A stretch of 64,000 bases of DNA, from contig NZ_VCEJ01000002.1 in NCBI RefSeq assembly GCF_005860805.1, forward strand, positions 2,154,375 through 2,218,374, given 5' to 3'. This DNA is from Dyadobacter luticola (lineage in GTDB: Bacteria > Bacteroidota > Bacteroidia > Cytophagales > Spirosomataceae). The notes under the pieces are model-generated. The model worked only from the letters and a program-made list of their open reading frames with translations, was not told the origin of the DNA and did no database searches. This document shows, piece by piece, positions 36,336-45,697 of the stretch. Both the position numbers and the translations under genes were made by a program. Each line of letters starts with the position of its first letter. Within the stretch, counting starts at the first letter, position 1.

Positions 36336-38015
36336 TTAATACCCAGGATTTTGCGGGAAGCCTGAGCTGCCGTCAGGACCTTTTTCAGAGCGGTCGATCT
36401 GCGTTTGCGGGATCGGACGGAGCAGGTTGGTTTCTTTTACATTGGCCGCTGCATCAACATTGTATTTCTTCACACGTTCCACCAGGTTACCCCAACGTTT
36501 CAGGTCCAGCCAGCGGGTTTGCTCGCCCAGCAGCTCACGTCCGCGTTCTTCCATCAGGAATTCGAAAGTCATTTCAGATTCCTTGATTTCCATCGCAGCC
36601 TCTTTGCCAGGCCATGCTGCACGGCGACGTACCATGTTGATATTTTTTGTTGCGTCGGCCACTTTTTTCTGCATCAACTGCGCCTCAGCCAACATTAAGT
36701 AAGTATCTGCCAAACGGAATGCCAGGAAATCGCGGCTACCTGCTTCGTACGTTTTGTCAGGACGAAGCGGGTCCATGAACTTCACATTGGTCGGGAAGAG
36801 CGACAGGTTGTACAAGCTCGGTACCAGCACTTGGTAAGGTTTCTTGGCGCGTTGCTCCAAAGTCCATTCCACACCCGGAACGAAGATCGTTGTATCGCCG
36901 GTTTTGAATGTCACCGATTTTTTAGAGTTATCAAAAACGTTGGTAAATGTTCCTCCGGCTGTGTTGCAAAGCCATGTATCGCGGAAAGTTTTCTTGTAGC
37001 GCGAATCATTTACGCGGTCTTTAAAAACCACATCCAGCGTATAAGGAGTTGGTTTCAGACGTTTGAAAGGACGACCGTATGCGATATCGCGCTGCATACC
37101 TGCCTGCACATCGTACTGCATCCCGAACAAAAGGTGCAGGTTATTTCCCGATCCGTTGGTCAAAGCGTCCGAGGTATATTGCACCGAGAATACCACTTCG
37201 TCATTGATTTCGCCCGCGCCCTGTGCAAATACAGATGCAAAATCAGGCAGCAATTTAAAACCGTAATTGTTGATCACATTCTGCGCATAAGTCTCGGCTT
37301 TGGAATAATCATCCGCTGCTTTGGACGAAGAAGTAGCTTTTGTCAGATATACTTTGGCCAGCAAATGCTCGGCTGCAGCTTTGGTCACGCGGCCGTAATC
37401 CGAAGATCTTGCTTTATTTTCCAATCCCGGTAGCGCAGATTCCAGGTCGGAAATGATTGCTGCATACATTTCATCGCTCGAAGCGCGCGCCGTTTTTTTC
37501 GTAGGCAGCACGGTTTCGGTCAGCCTGAGATCCACGCCGCCAAATTGTTGGAATAAAATGAAATAATACTGTGCACGAAGGAATTTTACCTCCGCGATGC
37601 GCTGAGTTTTAATCGCATCCGTAACACCGGTGATCGCAGGCGCACGCTCGATGAGGGCATTGCACGTGTTGATCCCTTTGTAAAGCTCGTCCCACAATTC
37701 CTGGATAATTACTACTGTACCGATCAGCTGCGAATCGTAAAAGTGAAACCCTTTGTAGCTGCCGTCCGCACCCGCCGAATAAAGGTCCGTTCCGTATTCG
37801 GTCATGGACAAACCTCTTTCTGTTCCGTAAAAGTTGCGGAGGGAGGAATAAGCGGCGTTTACGGTAGAGTTAAAACCGGCGGTGCTGTTCAGATAATCAT
37901 CACCAATACTGGAAATTACCTTTTCATCCAGCAGATCTTTACACGACTGTCCGGCCAGCATCATGGCCGACAAGCACATTACCGTGAGCGATTTTTTTAA
38001 TTTAATATGTCTCAT
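36336..38015 (-). CDS. SusD/RagB-family lipoprotein
   Basis: A 559-residue surface lipoprotein with lipobox ending MLAGQSC. The RagB signatures are IKTQRIAEVKFLRAQYYFIL near residue 135 and DFLAFRLADTYLMLAEAQLM near 430. ERGRELLGEQTRWLDLKRWG follows near the C-terminus, and NLLRPIPQTQID closes the domain. The subgroup ending in NPGY is the canonical SusD form and differs from the 30957-32792 protein, so the two lids probably bind different ligands. It is encoded 33 bp after its SusC partner. Confidence 0.94.
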   Translation of the reverse strand: MRHIKLKKSLTVMCLSAMMLAGQSCKDLLDEKVISSIGDDYLNSTAGFNSTVNAAYSSLRNFYGTERGLSMTEYGTDLYSAGADGSYKGFHFYDSQLIGTVVIIQELWDELYKGINTCNALIERAPAITGVTDAIKTQRIAEVKFLRAQYYFILFQQFGGVDLRLTETVLPTKKTARASSDEMYAAIISDLESALPGLENKARSSDYGRVTKAAAEHLLAKVYLTKATSSSKAADDYSKAETYAQNVINNYGFKLLPDFASVFAQGAGEINDEVVFSVQYTSDALTNGSGNNLHLLFGMQYDVQAGMQRDIAYGRPFKRLKPTPYTLDVVFKDRVNDSRYKKTFRDTWLCNTAGGTFTNVFDNSKKSVTFKTGDTTIFVPGVEWTLEQRAKKPYQVLVPSLYNLSLFPTNVKFMDPLRPDKTYEAGSRDFLAFRLADTYLMLAEAQLMQKKVADATKNINMVRRRAAWPGKEAAMEIKESEMTFEFLMEERGRELLGEQTRWLDLKRWGNLVERVKKYNVDAAANVKETNLLRPIPQTQIDRSEKGPDGSSGFPQNPGY

Positions 38016-38048
38016 TTTGATATTTTTAAAAATTTTGGAACAGACCTC

Positions 38049-41000
38049 TTAAAACTTCACGTTCAGACCGAATGTCGAAACTCTTGTGGCAGGCGTAACA
38101 TCATTATTGACATTTCCATCAGCGGACTCAGGATCGATACCGTTGTATTTCGAACGATATTTTGAGAAAATAAACGGCTGCTGAATGCTGGCAAACAAGC
38201 GAAGCGACTCGATACCCAGTCTCTGCGTGAATTTCTGGGTGAAAGTGTAACCAAAGTTGATGTTACGTACTTTGACAAACGAACCGTCGAAGTAAATAAA
38301 CGAGGTATTGTAAACCGGAAATTCCTGGTTGAAGTTAGGTCTTGGAAATTCGTTGGTCGGGTTGTTTGGCGTCCAGTAATCCACTTTGATCTGGTTGTAG
38401 CGGCCTTGCAGGGTCAAGCTGTTCTGGTGGAACTTGCTGACAATTTTCTGTCCGACGCGGGCAAAAATGAAAAACGACAAGTCAACACCTTTGTAGCTGA
38501 AACGGTTGGTAATACCACCCTGCCATTTTGGAATGTCCGAGCCTAGGATCACGCGGTCGTTCGCAGTGATTTTACCATCGCCGTCCGTATCCTGCAACTT
38601 CACCTGACCTACGCTGAAACCGTAAGACTTCGCAGCGTCAGCCTCATTGGTTTGCCAGATTCCCAGTTTTTTGTAGTCAAAAAACGAGTTAAGCGGCTTT
38701 CCGATAAACCATTTGTTTCCTGTATCGTCGACTTTACCATTATAAAGAGAGACGATCGCCTCGTTGTTTTTGTAAAAAGTAAAATCGGTAGTCCATTTAA
38801 ATCCACCCTTCGAGCTGATGTTGACAGTCGATACACCAAGCTCGATACCGCGGTTCCTGGTTTCACCCACGTTGCGGGTTACGGCGTTAAAACCGGTAGA
38901 AGTTGGCAGCTGGTCAGATAAAAGCAAGTCGGTAGTGTTGGTTTGGTACAATTCAAGAGAACCGGAAACACGGCCCGAGAAGAAGCTGAAATCAATACCT
39001 AAGTTTTTCGAAGCCGAAGATTCCCATTTCAAATCAGGGTTACCGATCGTATTCGGGCGATAACCGTATGCTGCGGCAGTTCCGAAAGCGTAAGAAGTAC
39101 GGGCTACCAATGCCTGTGTCTGGTAAGGCGAAACACCCTGGTTACCAGTCTTTCCATAGCTGGCGCGAATTTTCAACTGGTCGATCCAGGATACGCTTTT
39201 CAGGAAATTTTCATTGTTCAAATTCCAGGCAACTGCTACCCCTGGGAATGTACCATATTTGGTATTCTCCCCGAAACGGCTGGAACCATCGCGGCGGGCT
39301 GTCACAGTCACCAGGTATTTATCATTGTAATCGTAGTTCAAACGCAGCATGTAGGAGTTCAATGTCCACTGGATCAGGTTACTACCTACACCCAGCACAG
39401 TTGCAGCGTTGCCCACGTTCAAAAACTCCTGGTTTTCGACCGGTACGCCTTGCACAGACACGTTATTGTATTCAAAATTGTCGTGTTGAACCGACTGAAC
39501 CGCCGTAACATTCAGGTTATGAACATTATTGAATGTCTTGGAGTAAGTAAGAATGTTTTCAAGGGTGTAGTTAAATCCAAACTGGCTGTTGGTAGCGGCC
39601 GTCGGGTTACCCCCTTTGATATCATTGGTTTGCGCACCTACAAACCGGCCTGCGCGTGAAAGCGAAAAGTCGGGACCGAAGTTCACACGGTATTTCAAGC
39701 CGCTCAAAATGTTGACTTCTGCATAAACGCTGTTCAGTATACGATACTTTTTCGTCTCGTCGATCTGCGCACCTTTTACGAGTTCCGCCATCGGGTTTGT
39801 CAAAAGCGCATCGCTGGTTTGCGCAAAAATCAGCTTGCCATCGTCGTCGTAAGCCCTTGCTAGCGGGTTCTGGCCCAATGTATAACCGTAAGGGTTCCGG
39901 TTTGCTCCGTTGCGAAGACTATACATTGTATAAGAAGAAATACCCACTTTGATCACCTTGTTAATGTTGTGATCAATGTTCACGCGCACCGAAGTTCTTG
40001 TAAAATCAAGTCCCGGAATTACACCCTTATCTTTGAAAAACCCACCTGAAATGTAGAATTGCGTCTTTTCATTTCCACCCTGCACCCCAACGGTGTGGTT
40101 TTGCTGGAAGCCCTGGCGGATCATCATTTTCTGGTAATCCGTCGTGCGGTTTTTGGCAATACCGTCCAGCTCAATCGGTTCAAACAGTTTCGAATCCGCA
40201 TATTCATCGATCACGCCCGTCGGCACAGGATTTCCGTTGGCATCTTTATAGGTACCGATCGTTCTTCTGGATTCTCTTTTCAACTCCGCATAACCTGGGC
40301 CATCGAGCAATTTCACTTTGTCCAATGCGTCAGTTACACCCACATAAGTATCATAAGTAACCGTTGTTTTTCCTTTTGGAGCACCTCTTTTGGTGGTGAT
40401 CAAAACCACACCATTCGCACCTCTTGCACCATAAATTGCGGTCGAAGTTGCGTCTTTTAGGATTTCCATGGACGCCACATCATTCGGGTTAAGATCCTCA
40501 TAACCACCGGATACGAAGTCAAAAGGCCTTGTCGCTGCCAGTTCATTACGGTCACCCGAAAGCGGGATACCGTCAACCACGTACAGCGGGTTATTACCAG
40601 CATTAAAAGAGCGACGACCGCGGATGGTAATCTTTGGCGTAGTACCAGGCTTGCTACCCGATTGCGCCACATCCACCCCCGCCACACGACCTTGCATTGC
40701 CTGCCCTACGTTGGTAACCGGCATTTCACTGATCATTTTGGAAGAAACAGAAGAAATCGCACCCGTCAGCTGGCTCTTCTTCTGGGTACCGTACCCCACC
40801 ACCACTACTTCACTCAATGTTTTCAAATCACCCACCAGCACAATATCAATCACACTTTTCGCACCGACGGCCACCTCCTGGGTCACGAAACCCACGGCCG
40901 AGAATACGAGTACGGCATTGTTGTCGGGCACATCAATTTTAAATGTTCCGTCCACGTCGGTGTTGGTACCGCTCCGACTGCCTTTCACCACCACGGAAAC

Positions 41001-41186
41001 GCCCGGAATAGACTGATTGTCTTCGGCCGCCGTGATTTTTCCGGTAATCGTTTTGTCAATTGTCACCGCCGCACTTGCACTACCCGCGGTCCCTGCAAAA
41101 GTTTGTGCAGAATAACCCGTAACAATTAAACCGACCATGGTCCACCGCAATAAGCAATGTCCAACAGTTGTAAAGTTTTTTTTCAT
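38049..41186 (-). CDS. SusC/RagA TonB-linked outer membrane transporter
   Basis: A 1045-residue transporter. A signal peptide ending QTFAG is followed by the carboxypeptidase-like domain (ITGKITAAEDNQSIPGVSVV). The plug begins SEVVVVGYGTQKKSQLTGAI and contains KITIRGRRSFNAGNNPLYVV. The barrel ends STFGLNVKF. No STN domain is present. It heads the minus-strand locus that continues through its SusD gene and, after a terminator, the second SusC/SusD pair. Both pairs share the same N-terminal layout and look like duplicated uptake units with diverged binding surfaces. Confidence 0.94.
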   Translation of the reverse strand: MKKNFTTVGHCLLRWTMVGLIVTGYSAQTFAGTAGSASAAVTIDKTITGKITAAEDNQSIPGVSVVVKGSRSGTNTDVDGTFKIDVPDNNAVLVFSAVGFVTQEVAVGAKSVIDIVLVGDLKTLSEVVVVGYGTQKKSQLTGAISSVSSKMISEMPVTNVGQAMQGRVAGVDVAQSGSKPGTTPKITIRGRRSFNAGNNPLYVVDGIPLSGDRNELAATRPFDFVSGGYEDLNPNDVASMEILKDATSTAIYGARGANGVVLITTKRGAPKGKTTVTYDTYVGVTDALDKVKLLDGPGYAELKRESRRTIGTYKDANGNPVPTGVIDEYADSKLFEPIELDGIAKNRTTDYQKMMIRQGFQQNHTVGVQGGNEKTQFYISGGFFKDKGVIPGLDFTRTSVRVNIDHNINKVIKVGISSYTMYSLRNGANRNPYGYTLGQNPLARAYDDDGKLIFAQTSDALLTNPMAELVKGAQIDETKKYRILNSVYAEVNILSGLKYRVNFGPDFSLSRAGRFVGAQTNDIKGGNPTAATNSQFGFNYTLENILTYSKTFNNVHNLNVTAVQSVQHDNFEYNNVSVQGVPVENQEFLNVGNAATVLGVGSNLIQWTLNSYMLRLNYDYNDKYLVTVTARRDGSSRFGENTKYGTFPGVAVAWNLNNENFLKSVSWIDQLKIRASYGKTGNQGVSPYQTQALVARTSYAFGTAAAYGYRPNTIGNPDLKWESSASKNLGIDFSFFSGRVSGSLELYQTNTTDLLLSDQLPTSTGFNAVTRNVGETRNRGIELGVSTVNISSKGGFKWTTDFTFYKNNEAIVSLYNGKVDDTGNKWFIGKPLNSFFDYKKLGIWQTNEADAAKSYGFSVGQVKLQDTDGDGKITANDRVILGSDIPKWQGGITNRFSYKGVDLSFFIFARVGQKIVSKFHQNSLTLQGRYNQIKVDYWTPNNPTNEFPRPNFNQEFPVYNTSFIYFDGSFVKVRNINFGYTFTQKFTQRLGIESLRLFASIQQPFIFSKYRSKYNGIDPESADGNVNNDVTPATRVSTFGLNVKF

Positions 41187-41714
41187 ACGCCTAAATAGAT
41201 TGCCATTAAAAGTTCCTGATTAGTAATTGCTTGACGAACATTGATTTAAATACCCCTACAAATAATAATATCCTTTCTAAATATATTCAAACAGTATTTA
41301 GCCGGTTACATCATGACTTGGGTTGGGGTGCTGGGGACGAGGTTTTACAAGATGAATTCCAAAACGCATTATTGAATAATTCCAATAAGTATATTATTTG
41401 TACATATAGTGCAATTTGAAAAGATGGTTGAGGATAGGTATTTGCTCAGAGACTTTGAACGATTTGCCTCTTTTTATTTATGCAAACGTTGTCGGGAACG
41501 TTGCCACAATATGCCAGAACAAATAAATAATTGTAAAATATTCACAAATATTTAATCAATATTATCCATTTCAAAAATGTTGATCGGACACTTATTGAAC
41601 TATACCAAGATTAAAATAAAATGATCTTTTACAAGAAACCTTGTTTTCAGGACACCAGGGCACAAGTAACAGCAGCGAAGGCAGCAGAAAATTGTTTAAG
41701 AAATTCGGAAGAAA
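41187..41714. other. AT-rich intergenic region
   Basis: About 530 bp upstream of the SusC gene at 41186. It is clearly AT-rich and should hold that gene's promoter. A 62-codon open frame (41231-41419, plus strand) has no family features and I do not call it. No hairpin or consensus promoter could be assigned. Confidence 0.5.
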
Positions 41715-42101
41715 TCAGAGACTTGAGAAGATAAAATAGAACATAAACACGAGGAAGGTCAGGGACATGACGATCAGGATGATCCCTTTGACAAAGAAAT
41801 TATCCGTCCCGGAGCTGGGATTTTTCTTCTTCGCGTCACGGTCGCCCATCATATCCAGCGAATTCCGAATCCTACCCCATAACGAATTGACATCCTGGCT
41901 GCTAAGCATATCCGGACGCCAGTCCGATGCCAGCAGCACGAGCTCGCGGGCCTTTTCGACGGTGTCTTTTCGCGAAGGATATTTGAGGATCCAGTTCTCC
42001 CAAAAAGAGCGAATGGGTGGGTCGTCAGGAAAACGCACCCATCTAATGAAGAGGTTTTCCATCGCCAACTCCTCAGCCGATAACTCTGAAAACGGTTTCA
42101 T
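41715..42101 (-). CDS. Truncated FecR-like anti-sigma protein
   Basis: A 128-residue protein starting at 42101 (MKPFSELSAEELAMENLFIR). The first 75 residues resemble the N-terminal sigma-binding region of FecR proteins: LFIRWVRFPDDPPIRSFWENWI, KYPSRKDTVEKARELVLLAS, DVNSLWGRI. A polar linker leads to one C-terminal TM helix (FFVKGIILIVMSLTFLVFMF), and the protein ends there. The periplasmic FecR and DUF4974 domains are missing, so it cannot receive a signal from a TonB receptor in the usual way. The gene is divergent to the ECF sigma gene at 42439. It may be a decayed FecR or a short membrane-tethered anti-sigma factor. Confidence 0.65.
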   Translation of the reverse strand: MKPFSELSAEELAMENLFIRWVRFPDDPPIRSFWENWILKYPSRKDTVEKARELVLLASDWRPDMLSSQDVNSLWGRIRNSLDMMGDRDAKKKNPSSGTDNFFVKGIILIVMSLTFLVFMFYFIFSSL

Positions 42102-42299
42102 TTTTAGCACGTTAATTGTTTTCCATAATCAAACCCAACCAGATTATCCGTAAGTCCCTGGTTAAATATTTGTTAAGGCTTTCATATGTAAAAAAGGACT
42201 CGGATCACCGATTATACTCACTGTTGACGAATCGGTTTTTGCCATAGAAACCACCCCGCCGGTGAACCGGAAACAGCTGTTAAAATATTTTTTTCTGCC

Positions 42300-42331
42300 G
42301 AGCATATGACATTGCTTTCTCAATTGTCTTG
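42300..42331 (+). promoter_or_regulatory. 32-bp motif, copy A (possible ECF promoter)
   Basis: A stretch beginning GAGCATATG and ending ATTGTCTTG upstream of the ECF sigma gene. A second copy with the same ends and about 25 of 32 identical positions lies at 43063-43094, downstream of that gene. Both are on the plus strand, which suggests promoters used by this sigma factor. Confidence 0.5.
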
Positions 42332-42385
42332 CAGAAAACAGCGTCATCGACCAAACTTCTTCTCACGATTGAAGCATTGAAAAAC

Positions 42386-42417
42386 TTGCGCCGTTTTTCA
42401 GTACCCATATATATTTG
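42386..42417 (+). promoter_or_regulatory. Housekeeping-type promoter of the ECF sigma gene
   Basis: TTG (42386-42388), 21 bases, then TATATTTG (42410-42417). The -7 box covers the TTG at 42415, so that codon cannot be the translation start if this promoter is used. Confidence 0.6.
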
Positions 42418-42438
42418 GCGCTACACACTATACTCACA

Positions 42439-43023
42439 TTGAATTTGCGAAACTATCCAAAGGTCCCCGAGGCCGATCTTCTGACATTACTTGCCGCCAA
42501 TAACAAGCTGGCTTTCAGGCAACTTTATTCGACTTATTACGGTAGAGTTCATGCTTACGCGCTGAAATTCCTGAGGTCCTCCGAGCTGGCTGACGACATT
42601 GTCCAGGATGTGTTCACAAGTGTCTGGGAAAACCGGACAAAACTCGGTTCCGTCAAATGTATCCAGGCATATTTATTCGCAGTCTGCAAAAATAAAACCC
42701 TGAATGTCCTCGCCCGCGCTGCGATGGAAACAAGTATTAAGGAGGTCATTTCAAATGATATGCAGCATTTTCACAGAGATGTGGAAGACAAATTCATGAA
42801 AGACGACTTCGAATATTTCCTGAATGTGGCCATCAGGAAACTTCCGCCGCAAAGGCAACTCGTTTTCAGATTGTGCAAGATGGACGGAAAATCTTACGAA
42901 GAAGTAGCATGCAGAATGGGCATTTCAGTCGGGACAGTCAACGACCACATCGTAAAAGCCCTGCGTTTCCTCCGAAATTGTTTGCTCCAAAGCTGCGAGA
43001 TTTCCTCGAACCCGCCGGGTTAA
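42439..43023 (+). CDS. ECF sigma factor (FecI-like, Bacteroidota type)
   Basis: A protein of about 194 residues with region 2 (AFRQLYSTYYGRVHAYALKF and ELADDIVQDVFTSVWENR) and region 4 (SYEEVACRMGISVGTVNDHI). It directs RNA polymerase to a small regulon. The frame holds no ATG before residue 80 or so, so a TTG start is needed. Candidates are 42415, 42439 and 42445. I choose 42439 because 42415 lies inside a promoter box. The 328 bp before it hold a 32-bp motif and this promoter. Its likely anti-sigma partner is the shortened FecR-like gene on the other strand. Confidence 0.85.
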   Translation: MNLRNYPKVPEADLLTLLAANNKLAFRQLYSTYYGRVHAYALKFLRSSELADDIVQDVFTSVWENRTKLGSVKCIQAYLFAVCKNKTLNVLARAAMETSIKEVISNDMQHFHRDVEDKFMKDDFEYFLNVAIRKLPPQRQLVFRLCKMDGKSYEEVACRMGISVGTVNDHIVKALRFLRNCLLQSCEISSNPPG

Positions 43024-43062
43024 GATTAAAAAATGGCTGATTTCACCAAAAAATTTCCGCGC

Positions 43063-43094
43063 GAGCATATGGTTATGCCTTCCCGATTGTCTTG
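43063..43094 (+). promoter_or_regulatory. 32-bp motif, copy B (possible ECF promoter)
   Basis: Second copy of the GAGCATATG...ATTGTCTTG motif, 40 bp after the sigma gene and 44 bp before the small gene at 43138. It could drive the TonB receptor and DUF4249 genes under control of the adjacent sigma factor. Confidence 0.5.
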
Positions 43095-43137
43095 AGTTTA
43101 AAAGTCAAATTTTTCACTTCATCTAAATTTTGGAATC

Positions 43138-43236
43138 ATGAAAACTGGAAATCTTATTGTCGGAATTATGCTTTCGCAAGCCTTGACATTTTCATGTAAA
43201 GAAAGGGATCTAAGTCCGGTAGTGGTCATCGCGTGA
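43138..43236 (+). CDS. Possible 32-residue lipopeptide
   Basis: ATG at 43138 opens a frame of 32 codons. It has a basic N-terminus, a hydrophobic segment and a lipobox-like LTFSC, ending in a TGA at 43234. It lies between motif B and the TonB receptor. It could be a real small lipoprotein, a leader, or the remains of a longer lipoprotein gene. I recognise no family. Confidence 0.35.
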   Translation: MKTGNLIVGIMLSQALTFSCKERDLSPVVVIA

Positions 43237-43302
43237 CACTCAGCTCAGCTAATCCATCTGAACTGGATGTCATGCATTTACTTCATCAAACTAAAAACAG
43301 CC

Positions 43303-45687
43303 ATGAGATTCATATTTTTCTTAGCATTCACAATGCTATCCTGGCCGCTGTATGCGCAGGAAAAAGTTAGCCTAAGCGGATTTGTACGGGAGGCGGGTAG
43401 TAAAGAGCAGTTGCCGGGCGTCAACGTATATATTGCAGGGACCGCAATTGCAGCGGCAACAAACGGTTACGGATTTTATTCATTGACGATCCCCGCATCT
43501 GATTCCGTGATAATCACTTTCTCGTATGTCGGTTATGAAAAGGTAGAGCGGCAGATCCGTTTACGACAAGATACCAAGTTGGATATTTTCTTATCCACTG
43601 CTAATCAACTAAAAGAAGTTGTCGTCTCCGCCCGCAAACAGGACGATCACGTTAGTCACTCCGCGCAGATGAGTAAGCTGGAAGTTCCGATTCAGCAGTT
43701 AAAAAAAATCCCCGCGCTTTTCGGCGAGAAGGATATTATGAAAGTTTTGCAACTGATGCCGGGCGTGCAAAAGGGTACGGAGGGACAAACTGGTTTGTAT
43801 GTGCGTGGCGGCGGACCGGATCAGAATTTGATCATTTTAGATGAGGCTGTGGTTTATAATGCGAATCACCTTTTTGGATTCTTTTCGGTATTTAATAGTG
43901 ACGCAATTAAGAGTGTCGAGTTAACAAAAGGCGGATTTCCGGCGCGGTATGGCGGAAGGCTTTCGGCGGTTTTGGATATGCAAATGAAGGAGGGCGCGAA
44001 AGACAAACTGCACGGTGAGGGTGGTATCGGATTGATTTCTTCCAGGCTGACACTAGAAGGTCCGCTTGCGAACAAAAAAGCTTCTTTTCTGATCTCTGGG
44101 CGCAGGACTTACATTGATTTGCTCGCCAAGCCGCTGATTAAAATGGCGCAGAAAGACAGTGAAAGTCAGACGAAGCCGGGTTATTTCTTTTATGATTTGA
44201 ATGCCAAGCTGAACTACGACCTTGGCGCGAATGATAAGCTTTACCTCAGCGGCTACTTCGGCCGAGATAAATTCTACTACAAAGAAAATCTGCGGGACTA
44301 TGTCAGCTCCGCGGCACTTGACTGGGGAAATGCGACCGCCACCATGCGGTGGAACCACGTTCTTAACCAAAGAATGTTTGTCAATACTTCTCTGATTTAC
44401 AGCAATTTCGATTTTGGAGTAGCGAGTAGATTTCAGGAATACACCAAAGAAAAGCTGACCAATGATTTTGCTTTAAAGTATCAATCCAAAATACAGGACA
44501 TTGGCATAAAAAGTGATGTTGACTTTTTCCCTTCCGCCAAACATGCAATCCGTTTTGGTATCCAGGCCACCATGCATAAATCGCCCCCCTCGGCGCTATC
44601 GACCTCAGGGACCAACATTGAGAGCGCAGCAGCGCCAATCTCGCAAACAAAAAATTCACTAGAAGCAGGGATTTACGCCGAAGATACCTGGCAAGTTTGG
44701 AGCGCGTTGAAAATGAATGCGGGTTTTAGATTGAGCACCTTCAAAACGAGTTCAAAAACTTATGTTCGGCCAGAACCCCGGATTTCCGCTGCATTGCGGC
44801 TGGGCAAAGACCTTTCCATGAAAGCGTCTTACGCAGAAATGAACCAGTATGTGCACTTGCTTTCAAACACAGGCATAGGTTTGCCGACAGATTTGTGGGT
44901 GCCGACAACCGACCGCATCGCGCCGCAGCATTCGAAACAAGCCGCGATTGGTTTTGCAAAAGATGTAGAAAATCCCGAGGTCACCGTGACGCTGGAAGGG
45001 TTTTACAAGAAAATGAACCACATTATCAGCTAAAAAGAAGGCTCATCGTTCATGGCGCTGGACGGGACGAATGCTACCGAGCAGAATTTGGAGGACAATG
45101 TAGCGACCGGTCGCGGCTGGGCTTATGGGTCGGAATTTCTGATTCAAAGGAAGATTGGCAGACTGTCTGGCTGGGTTGGCTACACTTTATCCTGGACGAA
45201 ATGGCAGTTTCCGGATCTGAATTTTGGTAAAATCTTTTATCCGCGATACGACCGCCGGCATGATCTGTCCATCGTTGGAATTTTTGAAGCAAATGACCAC
45301 ATTACCCTTTCCGCAACCTGGATTTATGGCACTGGCAATGCATTAACATTGCCGATTTCGCGCTTCACCGGCGTGAAAGAGTATTTCTTTGGCGTGCAAG
45401 ACCCGAAAGGTTCTAACATGAGCGGCATGCAGGTGACCGAATATGGCGACCGGGGGAATTTCCGAGCCCAGGCTTTTCACCGGCTCGATCTTGCCGTCCA
45501 GTTTCGAAAGAAAAAGAAACGCCACGAGCGCACCTGGGAGTTTGGGGTATATAATGCTTACAACCGGCATAACCCGTTTTTCTATGACATTGCCCAAAAG
45601 GAATACGGAAACGGCACCAAGACTTCGCTGAAAAAAATATCACTTTTTCCGGTGCTTCCTTCTTTTAGCTACAATTTCAAATTCTAA
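43303..45687 (+). pseudogene. TonB-dependent receptor interrupted by an in-frame TAA
   Basis: An outer-membrane receptor of about 794 codons. Start 43303 (MRFIFFLAFTML) gives a signal peptide ending PLYAQ. A carboxypeptidase-like domain (LSGFVREAGSKEQLPGVNVY) precedes the plug (VVVSARKQDDHV...; GLYVRGGGPDQNLIILDEA). At 45031-45033 a TAA interrupts the barrel after MNHIIS, and the same frame continues KEGSSFMALDGTN through a normal C-terminal strand (PSFSYNFKF) at 45687. A Tyr codon is the likely ancestor. The lesion is one base, so it may be recent, suppressed, or a sequence error. The DUF4249 partner gene follows 10 bp later. Confidence 0.9.
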
Positions 45688-45697
45688 CACACTGATT

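Noticed and set aside
41231..41419. A 62-codon open frame in an AT-rich gap
   Set aside because: It has no family, signal peptide or promoter, and an AT-rich composition makes such frames likely by chance.
42415..42417. TTG at 42415 as start of the ECF sigma gene
   Set aside because: It lies in the TATATTTG promoter box, so it would not be in the mRNA made from that promoter.
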